From Mnemiopsis leidyi (taxonomy: Eukaryota; Ctenophora; Tentaculata; Lobata; Bolinopsidae): a stretch of 34,917 nucleotides of DNA. The DNA lies in contig JH153324.1 in assembly GCA_000226015.1 (NCBI GenBank), positions 309,849-344,765 of the forward strand, given 5' to 3'. The notes under the pieces were generated by a model. The model was not told the origin of the DNA. It searched no databases and saw nothing but the letters and a program-made list of their open reading frames with translations. Both the position numbers and the translations under genes were made by a program. This document shows positions 9,919 through 20,300 of the stretch, one piece after another. Within the stretch, counting starts at the first letter, position 1; the number at the start of each line of letters is the position of its first letter.

Positions 9919-12900
9919 ATGTTCTCAGCCGAGGAGGAAGATTCTGAAAGATCATCTTCAAGTAGTTCTACTGATAAATTCGCAGATGAGAAATCTCACG
10001 GTGAAGAAAATAGCTCCAAAGATTACGAAGATGAATCATGCTTTGAATTAAAAGAAAAAGAAATGGGATTAGGGTCTATTAAATGTGAAAGTTTGGTTAA
10101 ATTTGGAAGCTCTTCAGAATGTGAAAGTAAGGTGAAAAGTGAAAACGTGGTAAAAGATGAGGAGCATGCTGATCCAGTAAACGTGAATTCATCAGCAAAA
10201 ACAATCAAACAGCTTAAAAGCGATTTTAGAGAATTGATGAAAGTTCATGCTGTCAATTCTGGTGGGTTTGCCACTGGTGGGCTACTCTCTGATGTAGAGC
10301 TACCTTGTCGTCCCCTGATTCACGTAAATGGTTATGGACTTTTACCCTTACCACTTATCAAAACTACAGTCGACAGCATCAAACCGCTTTGCAAACAGTC
10401 CCCTTATGGCATGGGTGAGGACACGGTTATTGACATCACTGTCAGGAACAGTTTGCAGTTGGATCCATGTCAATTCGAGATCAAAAACAATTTGTTTAAT
10501 ACCCAGCTAGATTCACTGATTCAAAAGAGAATCAAGTCTGATTTAGGGCTTGAAGGTGCAAATGTAAGTGGGAAAATATACAAACTGTTGATCTACGAGA
10601 ATGGAGGTAAATTCGATGAACATAAAGATACTGAAAAAGAAGACAACATGTTTGGAACTCTGATCGTTCAACTTCCCTCTGTTTTTACTGGAGGTGACCT
10701 TGTTGTGAAACATCTTAAGTCTTCCAAAACTTTTGAAAACAGTTCGACAGGCAGCAGCACACACTGCAAGTTTGTTGCGCACTATGCAAGCTGTCCTCAC
10801 CAGCTGAATGAAGTTACATCAGGATATAGAGCTGCTCTTATTTACTCGCTTTGTTGGGATGGAAATGGAATGAAACCTTCCCCTTATGTTGCCTCAACAA
10901 ATGCTGTTAAGCTAACAAATACCATGAACCTGCTAATGGACTTTCCCATGGTGCCATATATTTGTTGGGGCCTTGAATATGAGTATTCGAAGGCTAGTAT
11001 CATAGGAAACTCCCTTAAGTTTTTCAAGGGAAAAGACAAGAATGTGGTTAAGGGAATCCAAAATGCTTTAGACTATGACAGACTTATTTCTGGTAAAGAT
11101 AGGTGGGAATTTTTTATTGCAACAGCAAACAAAAAAATAGAAGAATATGGTTATTGTCAAGGAGATGATAGGTGGGACCATTGTAGTGGAAAATGTGAAA
11201 TGGATGGTGAAAATGAAAGAAGTTTCCACATAGACGAGTTTTTATCATTATTGCAAAGTTCATCTACACCCTGTGAGAAACTGACCTTGAATATTAATCC
11301 ATTAAAGGATGTGATTAATTTTCCTAGGCGTAGGGTTATTACAAGTACTGGACAGGTCAAAAGAAGAAGAAAGGAGGGCTCAGATGAGGAATTTTGGGGG
11401 ACAGACGACCTAGGTGAAGGATGTTCTGGTCCTAGTGGAAATGAAGGCTCCACCAGAGACAGATGGTATCAGAAGAAAGTCATTGTGTTATGGAGAAGGG
11501 ATTGTTCCCTTGCTGTACAATGCAGTTCAAGTTTGTCTGATGGTGTCAGCCACGTTTTAAACCTTCTGAAAAGGGGTGAAATGGAAGAGGGAAAGAAAGG
11601 CTACGACTATTTATCTTGTAAATTGGATGAGATTAAGGAGAATCGTGATTTGGTGATCCAAATGCTTCAAATGTGCTTAATACTCAAAAGAAAAGAAAAC
11701 TGCTTAACTTTGTTAGAGACATTGAAAAGAGATGGGATCTTCTCAAACAAAGCTGCAAAGGTCGTGGCAGAGTCAATAGCAATTTTCCCTGAAGATTCCC
11801 ACAAAACTATTGTCAAGGAAATCATCAAAAGTACAGATGAAAATGAACTCTCAACCCTTTTAGCTTTCTGCAAAGAAAATCCCTTACTACAGCCTCAAGA
11901 TCTGGTACCAGTACTTGTGAACAACATTTTGAAAAAATCTTCCGGACACCAAAGTTACTATGGTTACAACAGAAAAAGCACTCCTCCCACACAAATTGTG
12001 CTGAAATACATGCTTGATAACGATGTGCTCCCAGATGCAGAATTAAACCAGTTGATGGGTAAGATTGATTCTATGTCAGATCTTCAATCTTTAGTCTCAC
12101 TATCCATTGAAAATCAGAATGTTAATGTTCTGAATTTGTTACTTAGACGATTTGTCCAACATTACTCGGGGTGTAGCATGAACTCATACTATGGCTATTA
12201 TCGGCCATATGGGGGGCAGGAAGATCCATCAGTCAACCAGATATTTTCGTCTTTGATTGAAGGTGTTCAAAAGCACAAGACTCTCTCTGAATCCATATCT
12301 ACTTTAGTAAATATCATAAAAACTATGTCAAAGTTCAGGCAAGATATTATCAAACCATTCTTGAATATCATTAAATGTACATTCTCCAAGGGTAAAGAAG
12401 ATGTTCCACAGTGTTTACAAGAAGCATGTATGATTCGTATCACATTTTTGGAACAAAATGTTCTTTGCAAAGGAGAGCCAGTAATGAACTGGCACCAACC
12501 GAACGCTGTTGTGCCTAGGTTCTCCGACGTTGAAGCATTTCTTAGAGGTCCCAAAAAGCAGATGATGTATGGTCGTGGTACATTCACCAACATTACTGGT
12601 GCTAAGCGTTGGGCAAGTGAACATGCAAAAGATAAGGGGTGTTACATGACTTTAACTCCATCTGGTGTTGGTCGTAATGCTTTAGTCACTATTGTAAAAA
12701 CTACTGAGGGGTTCAATGCTCAGGTAGCTGAGTATAAAGCTTTCGTTAAGGAATACAAGAGCCTCCTTAAGTGTGTACCCAAACATCAGTCATGCCTTGC
12801 CCTGAAGAAGACTCAACATACTAGTACGAATTCTATCGACTTGGAGATCACAACAGACAAGGAAAATCTATTAGATAAACAAAACATTCAGGGTAGTAAA

Positions 12901-13020
12901 CAAACACCCCTCCCGAACGAGAACATAGCAGGTTCTAGCAACAAGAACACTCCTTCAAAAGGCACATTTATGCTAAACAAAAAACCTTTCACACCTTTTG
13001 ATGTCATTACGATTGATTAG
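9919..13020 (+). CDS. 2-oxoglutarate/Fe(II)-dependent dioxygenase-like protein, 1,033 aa, single exon
   Basis: Residues 1 to about 90 are acidic, serine-rich and probably disordered. Residues about 175-310 look like a prolyl-4-hydroxylase-type double-stranded beta-helix: H235-K-D237 (EHKD), distal H294 in SCPHQL, and R304 in SGYRAAL. These are the expected iron ligands and the 2-oxoglutarate-binding basic residue. Further on, GNEG (507-510) and RWY (515-517) followed by VIVLWRRD form a pattern I associate with a large dioxygenase family common in fungi and protists. The C-terminal half is helical and repeat-like, with two YYGY patches near residues 679 and 756. A lysine-rich polar tail follows. 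The substrate is unknown. The gene is intronless between multi-exon neighbours. ATTAAA and AATAAA motifs follow the stop. Confidence 0.8.
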   Translation: MFSAEEEDSERSSSSSSTDKFADEKSHGEENSSKDYEDESCFELKEKEMGLGSIKCESLVKFGSSSECESKVKSENVVKDEEHADPVNVNSSAKTIKQLKSDFRELMKVHAVNSGGFATGGLLSDVELPCRPLIHVNGYGLLPLPLIKTTVDSIKPLCKQSPYGMGEDTVIDITVRNSLQLDPCQFEIKNNLFNTQLDSLIQKRIKSDLGLEGANVSGKIYKLLIYENGGKFDEHKDTEKEDNMFGTLIVQLPSVFTGGDLVVKHLKSSKTFENSSTGSSTHCKFVAHYASCPHQLNEVTSGYRAALIYSLCWDGNGMKPSPYVASTNAVKLTNTMNLLMDFPMVPYICWGLEYEYSKASIIGNSLKFFKGKDKNVVKGIQNALDYDRLISGKDRWEFFIATANKKIEEYGYCQGDDRWDHCSGKCEMDGENERSFHIDEFLSLLQSSSTPCEKLTLNINPLKDVINFPRRRVITSTGQVKRRRKEGSDEEFWGTDDLGEGCSGPSGNEGSTRDRWYQKKVIVLWRRDCSLAVQCSSSLSDGVSHVLNLLKRGEMEEGKKGYDYLSCKLDEIKENRDLVIQMLQMCLILKRKENCLTLLETLKRDGIFSNKAAKVVAESIAIFPEDSHKTIVKEIIKSTDENELSTLLAFCKENPLLQPQDLVPVLVNNILKKSSGHQSYYGYNRKSTPPTQIVLKYMLDNDVLPDAELNQLMGKIDSMSDLQSLVSLSIENQNVNVLNLLLRRFVQHYSGCSMNSYYGYYRPYGGQEDPSVNQIFSSLIEGVQKHKTLSESISTLVNIIKTMSKFRQDIIKPFLNIIKCTFSKGKEDVPQCLQEACMIRITFLEQNVLCKGEPVMNWHQPNAVVPRFSDVEAFLRGPKKQMMYGRGTFTNITGAKRWASEHAKDKGCYMTLTPSGVGRNALVTIVKTTEGFNAQVAEYKAFVKEYKSLLKCVPKHQSCLALKKTQHTSTNSIDLEITTDKENLLDKQNIQGSKQTPLPNENIAGSSNKNTPSKGTFMLNKKPFTPFDVITID

Positions 13021-13854
13021 ATGGACTTCATTAATTTGGGATTATGATAAGAGGACAGTAGACTTGCGTTAAAAGTTATTGTGAACCTGTGACTCAATTT
13101 TAATGCTGTGTTTTTTATGAAAGATTAAAAGATAAAATTTTTATAAATAAGCTGTTTTTAAATTGCTGATGAGAATCAAACTCTTAATAAAACATTTTAG
13201 CAGTTTCAACTAATTTGATCTTTTTAATTTTAGTAAGTTTTCATATTTTTACAAGAAACTTTTTACATTTACTATCATATTTCAATAGTTTTTATCAAAT
13301 TTATTGTTTTTACATTAACTAACTTATTTTCATTGGCTAGGCAGTCAATTGCTTAGACGATTTAATTGTATTTTTAGCCAAGCATATTAATTGGTTGCAC
13401 GCAAATGTGCCCAAGTTTTAATTTTTTCTCAGTGTATCGATATAATCATTAAGTTGGGTATTTCGTTTCTTATTGTATGTAATGCCAACATAGCAGCTTG
13501 TTTCTGATATTGTCACAAATAATGTTTAAATTCTTAATTGCATGTATTATGTTGAATTACTCACTCATTTTATCATTTTAGTTCGGTATAACTGTTGCTT
13601 TATTAAATTTATTAAATTGATTAAAAGAAACAAAATTCCACTTTTTAACATATTGGTTTCAGCCTCATTTCAATTGCAATTCCACTTGATGAGAGACTAG
13701 GTACTCAATTTACTTGATCAACAAAATTCCGATGAAAAAGCACCAGTAGCAAATTATTAGCATCTAGCTTTTTCATCCTTACATCAAGCAATTCTTGAGA
13801 AAAATATATAAAACTTCTTAAGAGATCTAATGTGCAAGGTTGTATTTTGAAGCG
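13021..13854. other. Intergenic region between dioxygenase-like gene and ACTR6
   Basis: Very AT-rich, with no gene. It holds the AATAAA at 13186-13191 and otherwise short A/T runs. The ACTR6 promoter should lie in the right half, but no element stands out. Confidence 0.45.
13186..13191 (+). terminator. AATAAA polyadenylation signal candidate for the dioxygenase-like gene
   Basis: A canonical hexamer 166 bases after the stop codon, in AT-rich sequence. Expression evidence is lacking. Confidence 0.5.
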
Positions 13855-16384
13855 ATGACAGAAAAATGTCTAATCCTGGACAATGGAAGTCACACAGTGA
13901 AGTGTGGCTGGAGGTCGGACAAGTCTCCAGTAAACCTATACAACTGGATCATGAGACCTAAAGACAGGAGAAGACAGTTCGTGGGAACTCAGATAGATGG
14001 TTGTCAGGACATGTCCAACATTCACATTACCAGCCCCTTTCAGAAGGTAGGTAGAGGTCGTGGAACTCTACTGTCTATTATTTATGATAAATAAAAATAA
14101 GATTAAGTACTAAAACTAAAATCGAATTTGATTTTGTTATTTACATCAGGGTTATCTTCTAAACTGGACTGCTCAGAAGACTGTTTGGGACTCAATTTTC
14201 AGTGATCCTCTGAAGGTTTCGCCTGGAGGTTTTCGGTTTGGCAATAATTTACTGTTCTTGTATTAACGTATTTAAATCGCGTTTTTCCTCCGATGAGCTT
14301 AGCTGGCATGAATAAATGAATCCAATTATTATAAAAATTTACGTATCGATATATTATCTACTTTGTTAAATCATACCCGATCGTTATTGCCTTTTATCAT
14401 GAAAAGGTGACATCTTTTCTACACCGAAACTCTCAGAGACACACCTGATCGTGACAGAACCACCCCTCAACTTCACCTCAATACAAGAAGCCTGGGACGA
14501 AGTCATGTTCGAAGAGTACGGCTTCAGATCCTTGTTCAGATGTTCAGCCAGCACCCTGACAGCATTCCACTACAAACAAACACACACAGATAGTCAGTGT
14601 TGTCTGATTGTCGATGCGGGACACGCCTTCACACACATTATACCCTATCATAACGGCAAACAGATAACTGCAGGGACTAAACGTATCAACGTTGGAGGTT
14701 AGTTTCATTTCATATCGTGCATTTCAGTCCTATTGTAAAAGTGTACAATTAGATTTTTGACTTTTTAAGAATTAGATGATTGTCATGCCTTGCGATAAGA
14801 TAATATTCCAGAAAACACAGACCCACTTCTGTCAGGTAAACACATGTGTAATCTGTTGAAGGAGCTGATATCGTACCGGCAGTTAAATCTGCTGGAGGAG
14901 ACTTACGCGTGTAATCTCATCAAGGAGGACGTTTGTTTCGTATCAACTAGTTTTTGTGAGGAGATGGAGCTAGCTAAGAAGAAGGATCCGTCAGTTTTGT
15001 GTAAGTTTGAGAGTAAGTTTTGTGTAAGTCTGGGGATAAGGTTTGTTTAAGTTTAAGAGTTAGTTTTGTGTAAGTATTAGAAAAAGGCTTGTGTGACTGT
15101 CAGAGTTGGTTTAGTGCGAGTTTGTTTTTAAAAGGTATTAGGTATACCATTTGGCAAAGTTGCCATATTGACATCAAGCACCAAATAAATGAATTACTCG
15201 CCGAATAACTGAATACTTTGCTCCTAGCACTTAATAAGAATACATCTAAAATACGTACATGCCAGGCGAGTACGTACTGCCGGACTTTGTAAACATACAC
15301 AGAGGGTACGTGAAATTACCCGACGTAACGGACGATCCGGACGAAGCTAAGAAACCGGAGCCAAATAAAGAGCAGATGATTAGACTGTCATTAGAAAGGT
15401 TCACTGTGCCGGAAATTCTGTTCAACCCCTCTGATATAGGTGAGTCGGGGGGGGGGGGGGGGGAGGTGGAGGCAGTTTAGTGGGGGCGGGGTAGTGGGGG
15501 GCGGGTAGATGGGTGTAGTTTTGTGTTGACTGTGAGGGATTAGGGCGGTTTAGTGGGGAGGAAGTTGCTGCCCATAACCATGTCAGCCTGGGATTCACTA
15601 TGTCTAGTAAGTACCTTGGAAATACTTTGCAGAGCTCGCAAACGTTACAACTCTCCACGATCAACCACTCCAACAATTTACCAGATAGATGGAAATTTTC
15701 ACAAAAAGGATTAATAATTTATCATTAATCATATGACATCGAATTAACAGCGCCGGGATTGGAGTAAATAGGTTTTCCAAGACTGAACTCTTCCGTTGCC
15801 CAGGTATCGACACGATGGGGCTAACTGAAGCCATAGTTTACGCGATAAAACAGTGTCCAACCAACATGCAGCCTCACCTTTACAATAATATCGTCATTAT
15901 TGGGGGCAGTTCTAAATTCCAAAACTTCAAGGTTTGTTGCATAATTCCTCTTTTTTTACTATCTAATATCTTTATTCACTAACCAACACTAATAAATTTA
16001 TCGATTATTAAGACCACTTGCTTTGCCGTTAAAACAATGTGTCAAAACAAATTTGAGACAACTTCCAACGTATACCGTTCTCTATTGAGTTTTAAGTTAT
16101 GTCTTGTTAAAAACTTGATAACTATAAACTTATAAATGATGTAACGTACTACCCAGGAGAGAATACTAAAAGACGTAAGGTCATGTGCTCCCGACGAGTT
16201 CAACATTAATGTTTACCGTCCGGAGGACCCTATCGTAGAGGCTTGGAAGGGAGGACAGTTGTTGGGGGGCTGGCCGGGTTACCAGAACATCAGAGTAACT
16301 AAGTCTGAGTACGAAGAGTGTGGTCCTAGCGTTTGTGCTAAGAAACTGTTTGATTCTATTCCTGTTGGCGTTAACAACACGTGA
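13855..16384 (+). CDS. ACTR6: ACTR6 (actin-related protein 6), 7 exons
   Basis: ARP6 is a nuclear actin-related protein of the SWR1/SRCAP complex that deposits H2A.Z. Exons by phase: 13855-14046, 14150-14228, 14407-14697, 14836-15000, 15266-15439, 15804-15931, 16157-16384. They total 1,257 nt or 418 residues (human 396), with every junction in phase. Family landmarks are LILDNGSHTVKCG at the start, PFQKGYLLNW across junction 1, NFTSIQEAWDE, INVGGK across junction 3, LISYRQL, EDVCFVS, YVLPDF, RFTVPEILFNPSDIG and EAIVYAI. An in-frame TTG lies at 13840, but the ATG at 13855 matches the family start. Three boundaries carry repeats: the exon 4 donor, the exon 5 donor and the stop codon. The C-terminal tail after LFDSIPV is short and polar. 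Confidence 0.95.
14994..15075 (+). repeat. 22-24-bp tandem repeat multiplying the ACTR6 exon 4 donor
   Basis: Units starting at 14994, 15017, 15041 and 15063 repeat GTTTTGT followed by GTAAGT; the third is degenerate. The first unit is the real boundary: the last seven coding bases of exon 4 plus the donor at 15001. The spacings are 23, 24 and 22 bp. Reading through exon 4 reaches a stop at 15048-15050. Confidence 0.88.
15447..15540 (+). repeat. G17 run and G-rich tract (G-quadruplex potential) at the ACTR6 intron 5 donor
   Basis: Seventeen consecutive G bases occupy 15447-15463, seven bases after the intron begins at 15440. Further GGGGG, GGGG, GGGGGG and GGG runs follow to about 15512. The pattern satisfies a simple G-quadruplex rule on the RNA-sense strand. 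The exact run length may be uncertain because long homopolymers are hard to sequence. Confidence 0.85.
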
Positions 16385-16590
16385 CTACAACACGTGACCC
16401 TAAAAACACGTGACTAAAACACGTGACTACAACGTGTAACTACAACGTGTAACTACAACATGTGACTAAAACATGTGACTACAACATGTGACTACAACAT
16501 GTGACTACAACATGTGACTACAACGTGTAACTACAACATGTGACTACAACACGTGACTACAACGTGTAACTACGACACGTGACTACACAC
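16381..16590 (+). repeat. 13-bp minisatellite of CACGTG/CATGTG units overlapping the ACTR6 stop codon
   Basis: About 16 units of GTGACTACAACAC and variants (GTAACTACAACGT, GTGACTACAACAT) run to 16590. Unit joints create CACGTG, CATGTG or ACGTGT, all E-box-like. The ACTR6 stop TGA at 16382-16384 lies in the first unit. One unit is 16 bp and the last is 12 bp. The array should form the proximal ACTR6 3' UTR and precedes huntingtin by about 740 bases. Confidence 0.93.
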
Positions 16591-17325
16591 CTGGCTGACT
16601 TGGATTACATTCCTTTTTGGATTACATTCCTTTTTGGATTACATTCCTTTTTCCTTTTGGATCTGACTAAGCTCAACCCTGGTTGGACTGCTTGTTTATA
16701 AGGAGGAAGAACGATATGAGAAGTACGGTGCAAGCCTGCTAGTTGTTTTGACTTTTTTAGGAGTTCCTTTTTTAGGAATTTAGGAGTTAAATATATAGTC
16801 GTGGGTAACCTTTTGACTGCACTATTAAACACGGACAAGATAACGATTTGTTCAAGTTATGGAACCGTTAATTCAAACCGAAAAAACTATTCGTTGTTTT
16901 CTTAATGCAATCATTATCATATTGTGATGGAATTTTTGAGCCGAAAATTTTGTCCTGCCGCCAAATTTTTCTTATTTACAATTCTCGATTTTGTTGTTAT
17001 CAGATTAATTTTATCTGTGATATTATTTCTTATTTATTCAAATCGCTTTTATCCTATCCCTGCTCGACTCATTCTTCTCAACCCTTTAACTGTATTATAA
17101 GTCAACAATTCAATAACTGTTTGAATCAAAATTTCTTTGTTCCCAAAGTTTGTTGAGATTCTATTTTTGTAAAGTTTAAAACATCAATGATGTTATACCA
17201 AGTTGAAAAAGATCATCCCAGACTTAACTCTTTTAGTGTAAACCTTCACAATATTGAACACTCTAAAGCTGCTGTAGTACTCAGTACTCTAACAATCTCA
17301 CCATCACCCCCTCCAGGATCATGAA
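16591..17325. other. ACTR6 3' region and huntingtin upstream region
   Basis: Three tandem copies of the 17-mer TGGATTACATTCCTTTT lie at about 16609-16659. ATTAAA at 16824-16829 could be the ACTR6 polyadenylation signal. The rest is AT-rich. A pyrimidine-rich run ending CCTCCAG at 17316, preceded by TCTAAC as a possible branch site, looks like a 3' splice acceptor just before the huntingtin ATG. Confidence 0.55.
16609..16659 (+). repeat. 17-bp tandem repeat, three copies
   Basis: The unit TGGATTACATTCCTTTT occurs three times head to tail without visible mismatch, so the expansion is probably young. No coding or splice role is visible. Confidence 0.85.
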
Positions 17326-17389
17326 ATGGCAACATACGCTGATAGACTCCTCAAATCTATCGAGGTACTCCAACCCACCCTCCCTCTAG
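17321..17389 (+). promoter_or_regulatory. Upstream ORF overlapping the huntingtin start
   Basis: An ATG at 17321, five bases before the huntingtin ATG and in another frame, opens 22 codons and stops at TAG 17387-17389. It has A at -3 and would be met first by scanning ribosomes. The huntingtin ATG has G at -3 and G at +4. Whether the short frame is used depends on the true transcript start. Confidence 0.6.
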
Positions 17390-20300
17390 ACTCCACCAAC
17401 AACCTCTCTCCCGATGAAATCAAAGAAGCAACCCCTCAGTCCCGCGTCGCCGCTGTCAAAGTCATCGTCCACTCCTTGTCACACTTATCAACGACACAGT
17501 TTCCTGACTACAACGACCTCCTGTCGCTCACCTTCGAGAACCTGCTAGTTAGTTGCAACGACAAGGAAGCTGACGTGAGAGTAGCTGCTGATGAGGGTCT
17601 CAATCATCTTATTAACGAACTGTACGGTTCTGACAGCAGTCGAATACAGGTCGAACTTTTCAAGGAGATAAAAAGAAATGCATCACCACGAAGGGTAAAA
17701 GCTGCTATCGTTCGGTTTGCAGAGTTAGCATATCTGATAAAGCCCCAAAAGTGCCGTGCTTACGTGATGAACTTGCTACCGTTGCTTACCGCTGTTTGCA
17801 ACCGAGAGGATGAAGGTATCCAGGAGTCTCTGATTGCCACCATGCCCAAGATCGTCAGCGTTTTGGGACCGTTTTTCAGTGAAAGTGAGCTTCACAATTT
17901 CCTGAAAAACCTCTTCGAGATTCTCGTATCGAAACTCTCTTCGTCCCGAAGGATGGCCGCTGAGTGCATCACCTCCTTGTGTCATAGCTGCCTCAAACCA
18001 GGGATATTCTACTCGATCTCCCTGGAGAAGATGCTGGTGTTGACCATCACACAGGATGCTTCTCCTCATGCTCTCATCGGGGGGTTCCTTGGCCTCCGCA
18101 AGATCCTGGTCTCGGTATCTGAACTACCTCGGAAGGAAGACGACCAGTACTTTTTCAACCTGGACCATGTCTCGATAACGTTTCTTGTTATCTTCAGATC
18201 ACTTTCCCACTCTGACCACAACGTGATAACGGCAGCTTTATCCACCCTTCAAACTCTCATCGAACAGAACGGGAAACAACTTTCATCCTTGCTGTTGGCA
18301 GATGTTTCTAAGTGGAATGAACGGTTTAAAGGGAGAGAGTTGGGAGAGTTCATGCTCGGCACTAAGCATTCCAACAAGAACATGCTGCTTGCAACTGAGA
18401 CCGAAGACGGGACTTTCTCTATCAAAGTGGAGGATTTGTGTGGGAGCTTGTTCGAGGAAAGCGGTATATTATTGACTGAAGCAGCAGTTTTTCTAGCGGA
18501 CAAGTTTCTAGTACACGACGGGGAAGTCGTTAAAGGAGTCCGCGTGAGTGTCAAGTCTCTTGTTATAAACTGCTTGACGGAACTGACGGTGATATCTCCA
18601 GAGCTGTTGTCTCGCCATCTTGCTCACCTTCCCAACACTTATAAAGCTTACTGTGATCCCATGCTGCAGGGGAATGTTATGGCTCTTTGTGGGACTTACA
18701 TTCTTCACTTCCTAGAGCAGAACTACTATCTTTCGTGGTGTGGAAATTGCGAGGATTACATCAAGATCTTCATAGAGGGTATAAAGGATGAATCTTCTCA
18801 AGTTCACAAAGCATGCTGTGATGCTACAAAAATCTGTATTCCTGCGCTAATGAAAACAAATCAAAGTGATCTTGTAATAGACCTGATTGAGGCTCTCCTG
18901 CCTCTCCATCTTAGTGCTTATTGGCTTGTAAAGACATCATTATTAGAAGTTATCAAAGAGATAAACTTTTCATATCTCCACTGTTTTTCCGACAGAGCTG
19001 GTTACCTACAGAGAGAAGTGCTCAACGCTCTCTTTGTCATGCTGAAAGACGAGGATGTCAGGGTACAGTCAGCTTGTGCAATTTGCTTCGCTTCCATCAC
19101 TGATAATCTCTGTTTCACCCCATCCCGTAACACAAGCATTGTCAACATCGTCAGGAATGATCATCAGATGTGTTATGAGTTTGTCAATCCTCCTCAATAT
19201 GCTATTTGCCTACCCAGTGACTCTAGCCAGCATATTGAGTGTAAGACCTCCCAGAATGTGGATTCTCTGAGCAGACTCCTCAATGTCATCTTAGAACAGA
19301 TGATATCATCCAAGTCAACAGAAATGGTCCGGGGCTGTATCGAGACATTGGCTTGCCTGTCGAAGAAGTATGTAAATTGTACCATGTTGAAGTATTGGGG
19401 CATATCCATCCCAGCTGAACAACAAAAGATAAATTCCCATCACATCCAGGAAGGAACAGTATTGAGCAGCTCCAGTGGCCTCATTTCTTTTCTCACCCAA
19501 CACCTAACATCATCAATGTACATGTACGACATTTCCAGCCACCAGAACTTACTGACAATCATAACAAACTTGTTGGGAGCAACCTGCAAACACCTCATTT
19601 CAAACAACTCATACACAGCTGATTTGATCTTGTCATGGTCTTTGTTAAACGATGAGAACCTCGTAGAGATCATTCAGTCTCTAGTGTACCACATCATGAG
19701 AGTCCTCAACATATGTAGTCATGTGTGTGGGGAGGAAGATCCCACAGTTGACAATTCCAACTTCAAGGAGAAGATGTCAGCAGTGACAAACAAAAGGAAG
19801 AAGAAGGATGACGATGTTGATCCAGAGCCTGTTGTGGAACAGGACGGTAATTCTCGAGTTGGTGCTTTCACGGCATTACCCCACTATATGAAGCTTTATG
19901 AGAATCTGAAAGCTTCATATGAGGCTCATAAAGTATCTCTTGATCTTCAAGCAGATGAAAAATTTGTTCTTGTCCTCCGAGGAACTTTGTCTTTATTTCA
20001 GGAAATTTTGAAGTACAGCTCACTGAAGAATGTTGGATCTTTTTCTGAGGAAGTGAACGAATATTTGACTAAGCTACTTAAGAAGGAGCCAATACAATGT
20101 GTGACTACAACTAGGTATCTACTGGCATCACTGTTTGGAACAAATGTGATCTGTACCAATCTAAACAGAACTAGCAAGTCAAGCCAGCTGAGTGTAAAAC
20201 GACCAATACCAACAGTCGTGAGTGTCCCAGTGCATATTGAATATTTCAAATACTCCCCCTATATCTACACCACCGCCAAGCCTGTGGAAGAGGAGGTCTT

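Noticed and set aside
13840..13854. Upstream TTG start for ACTR6
   Set aside because: The ATG at 13855 gives the family-typical MT start; non-ATG initiation is unnecessary.
15422..15676. Minus-strand frame with a polyproline run
   Set aside because: Complement of the G17 tract in ACTR6 intron 5; no start context or family similarity.
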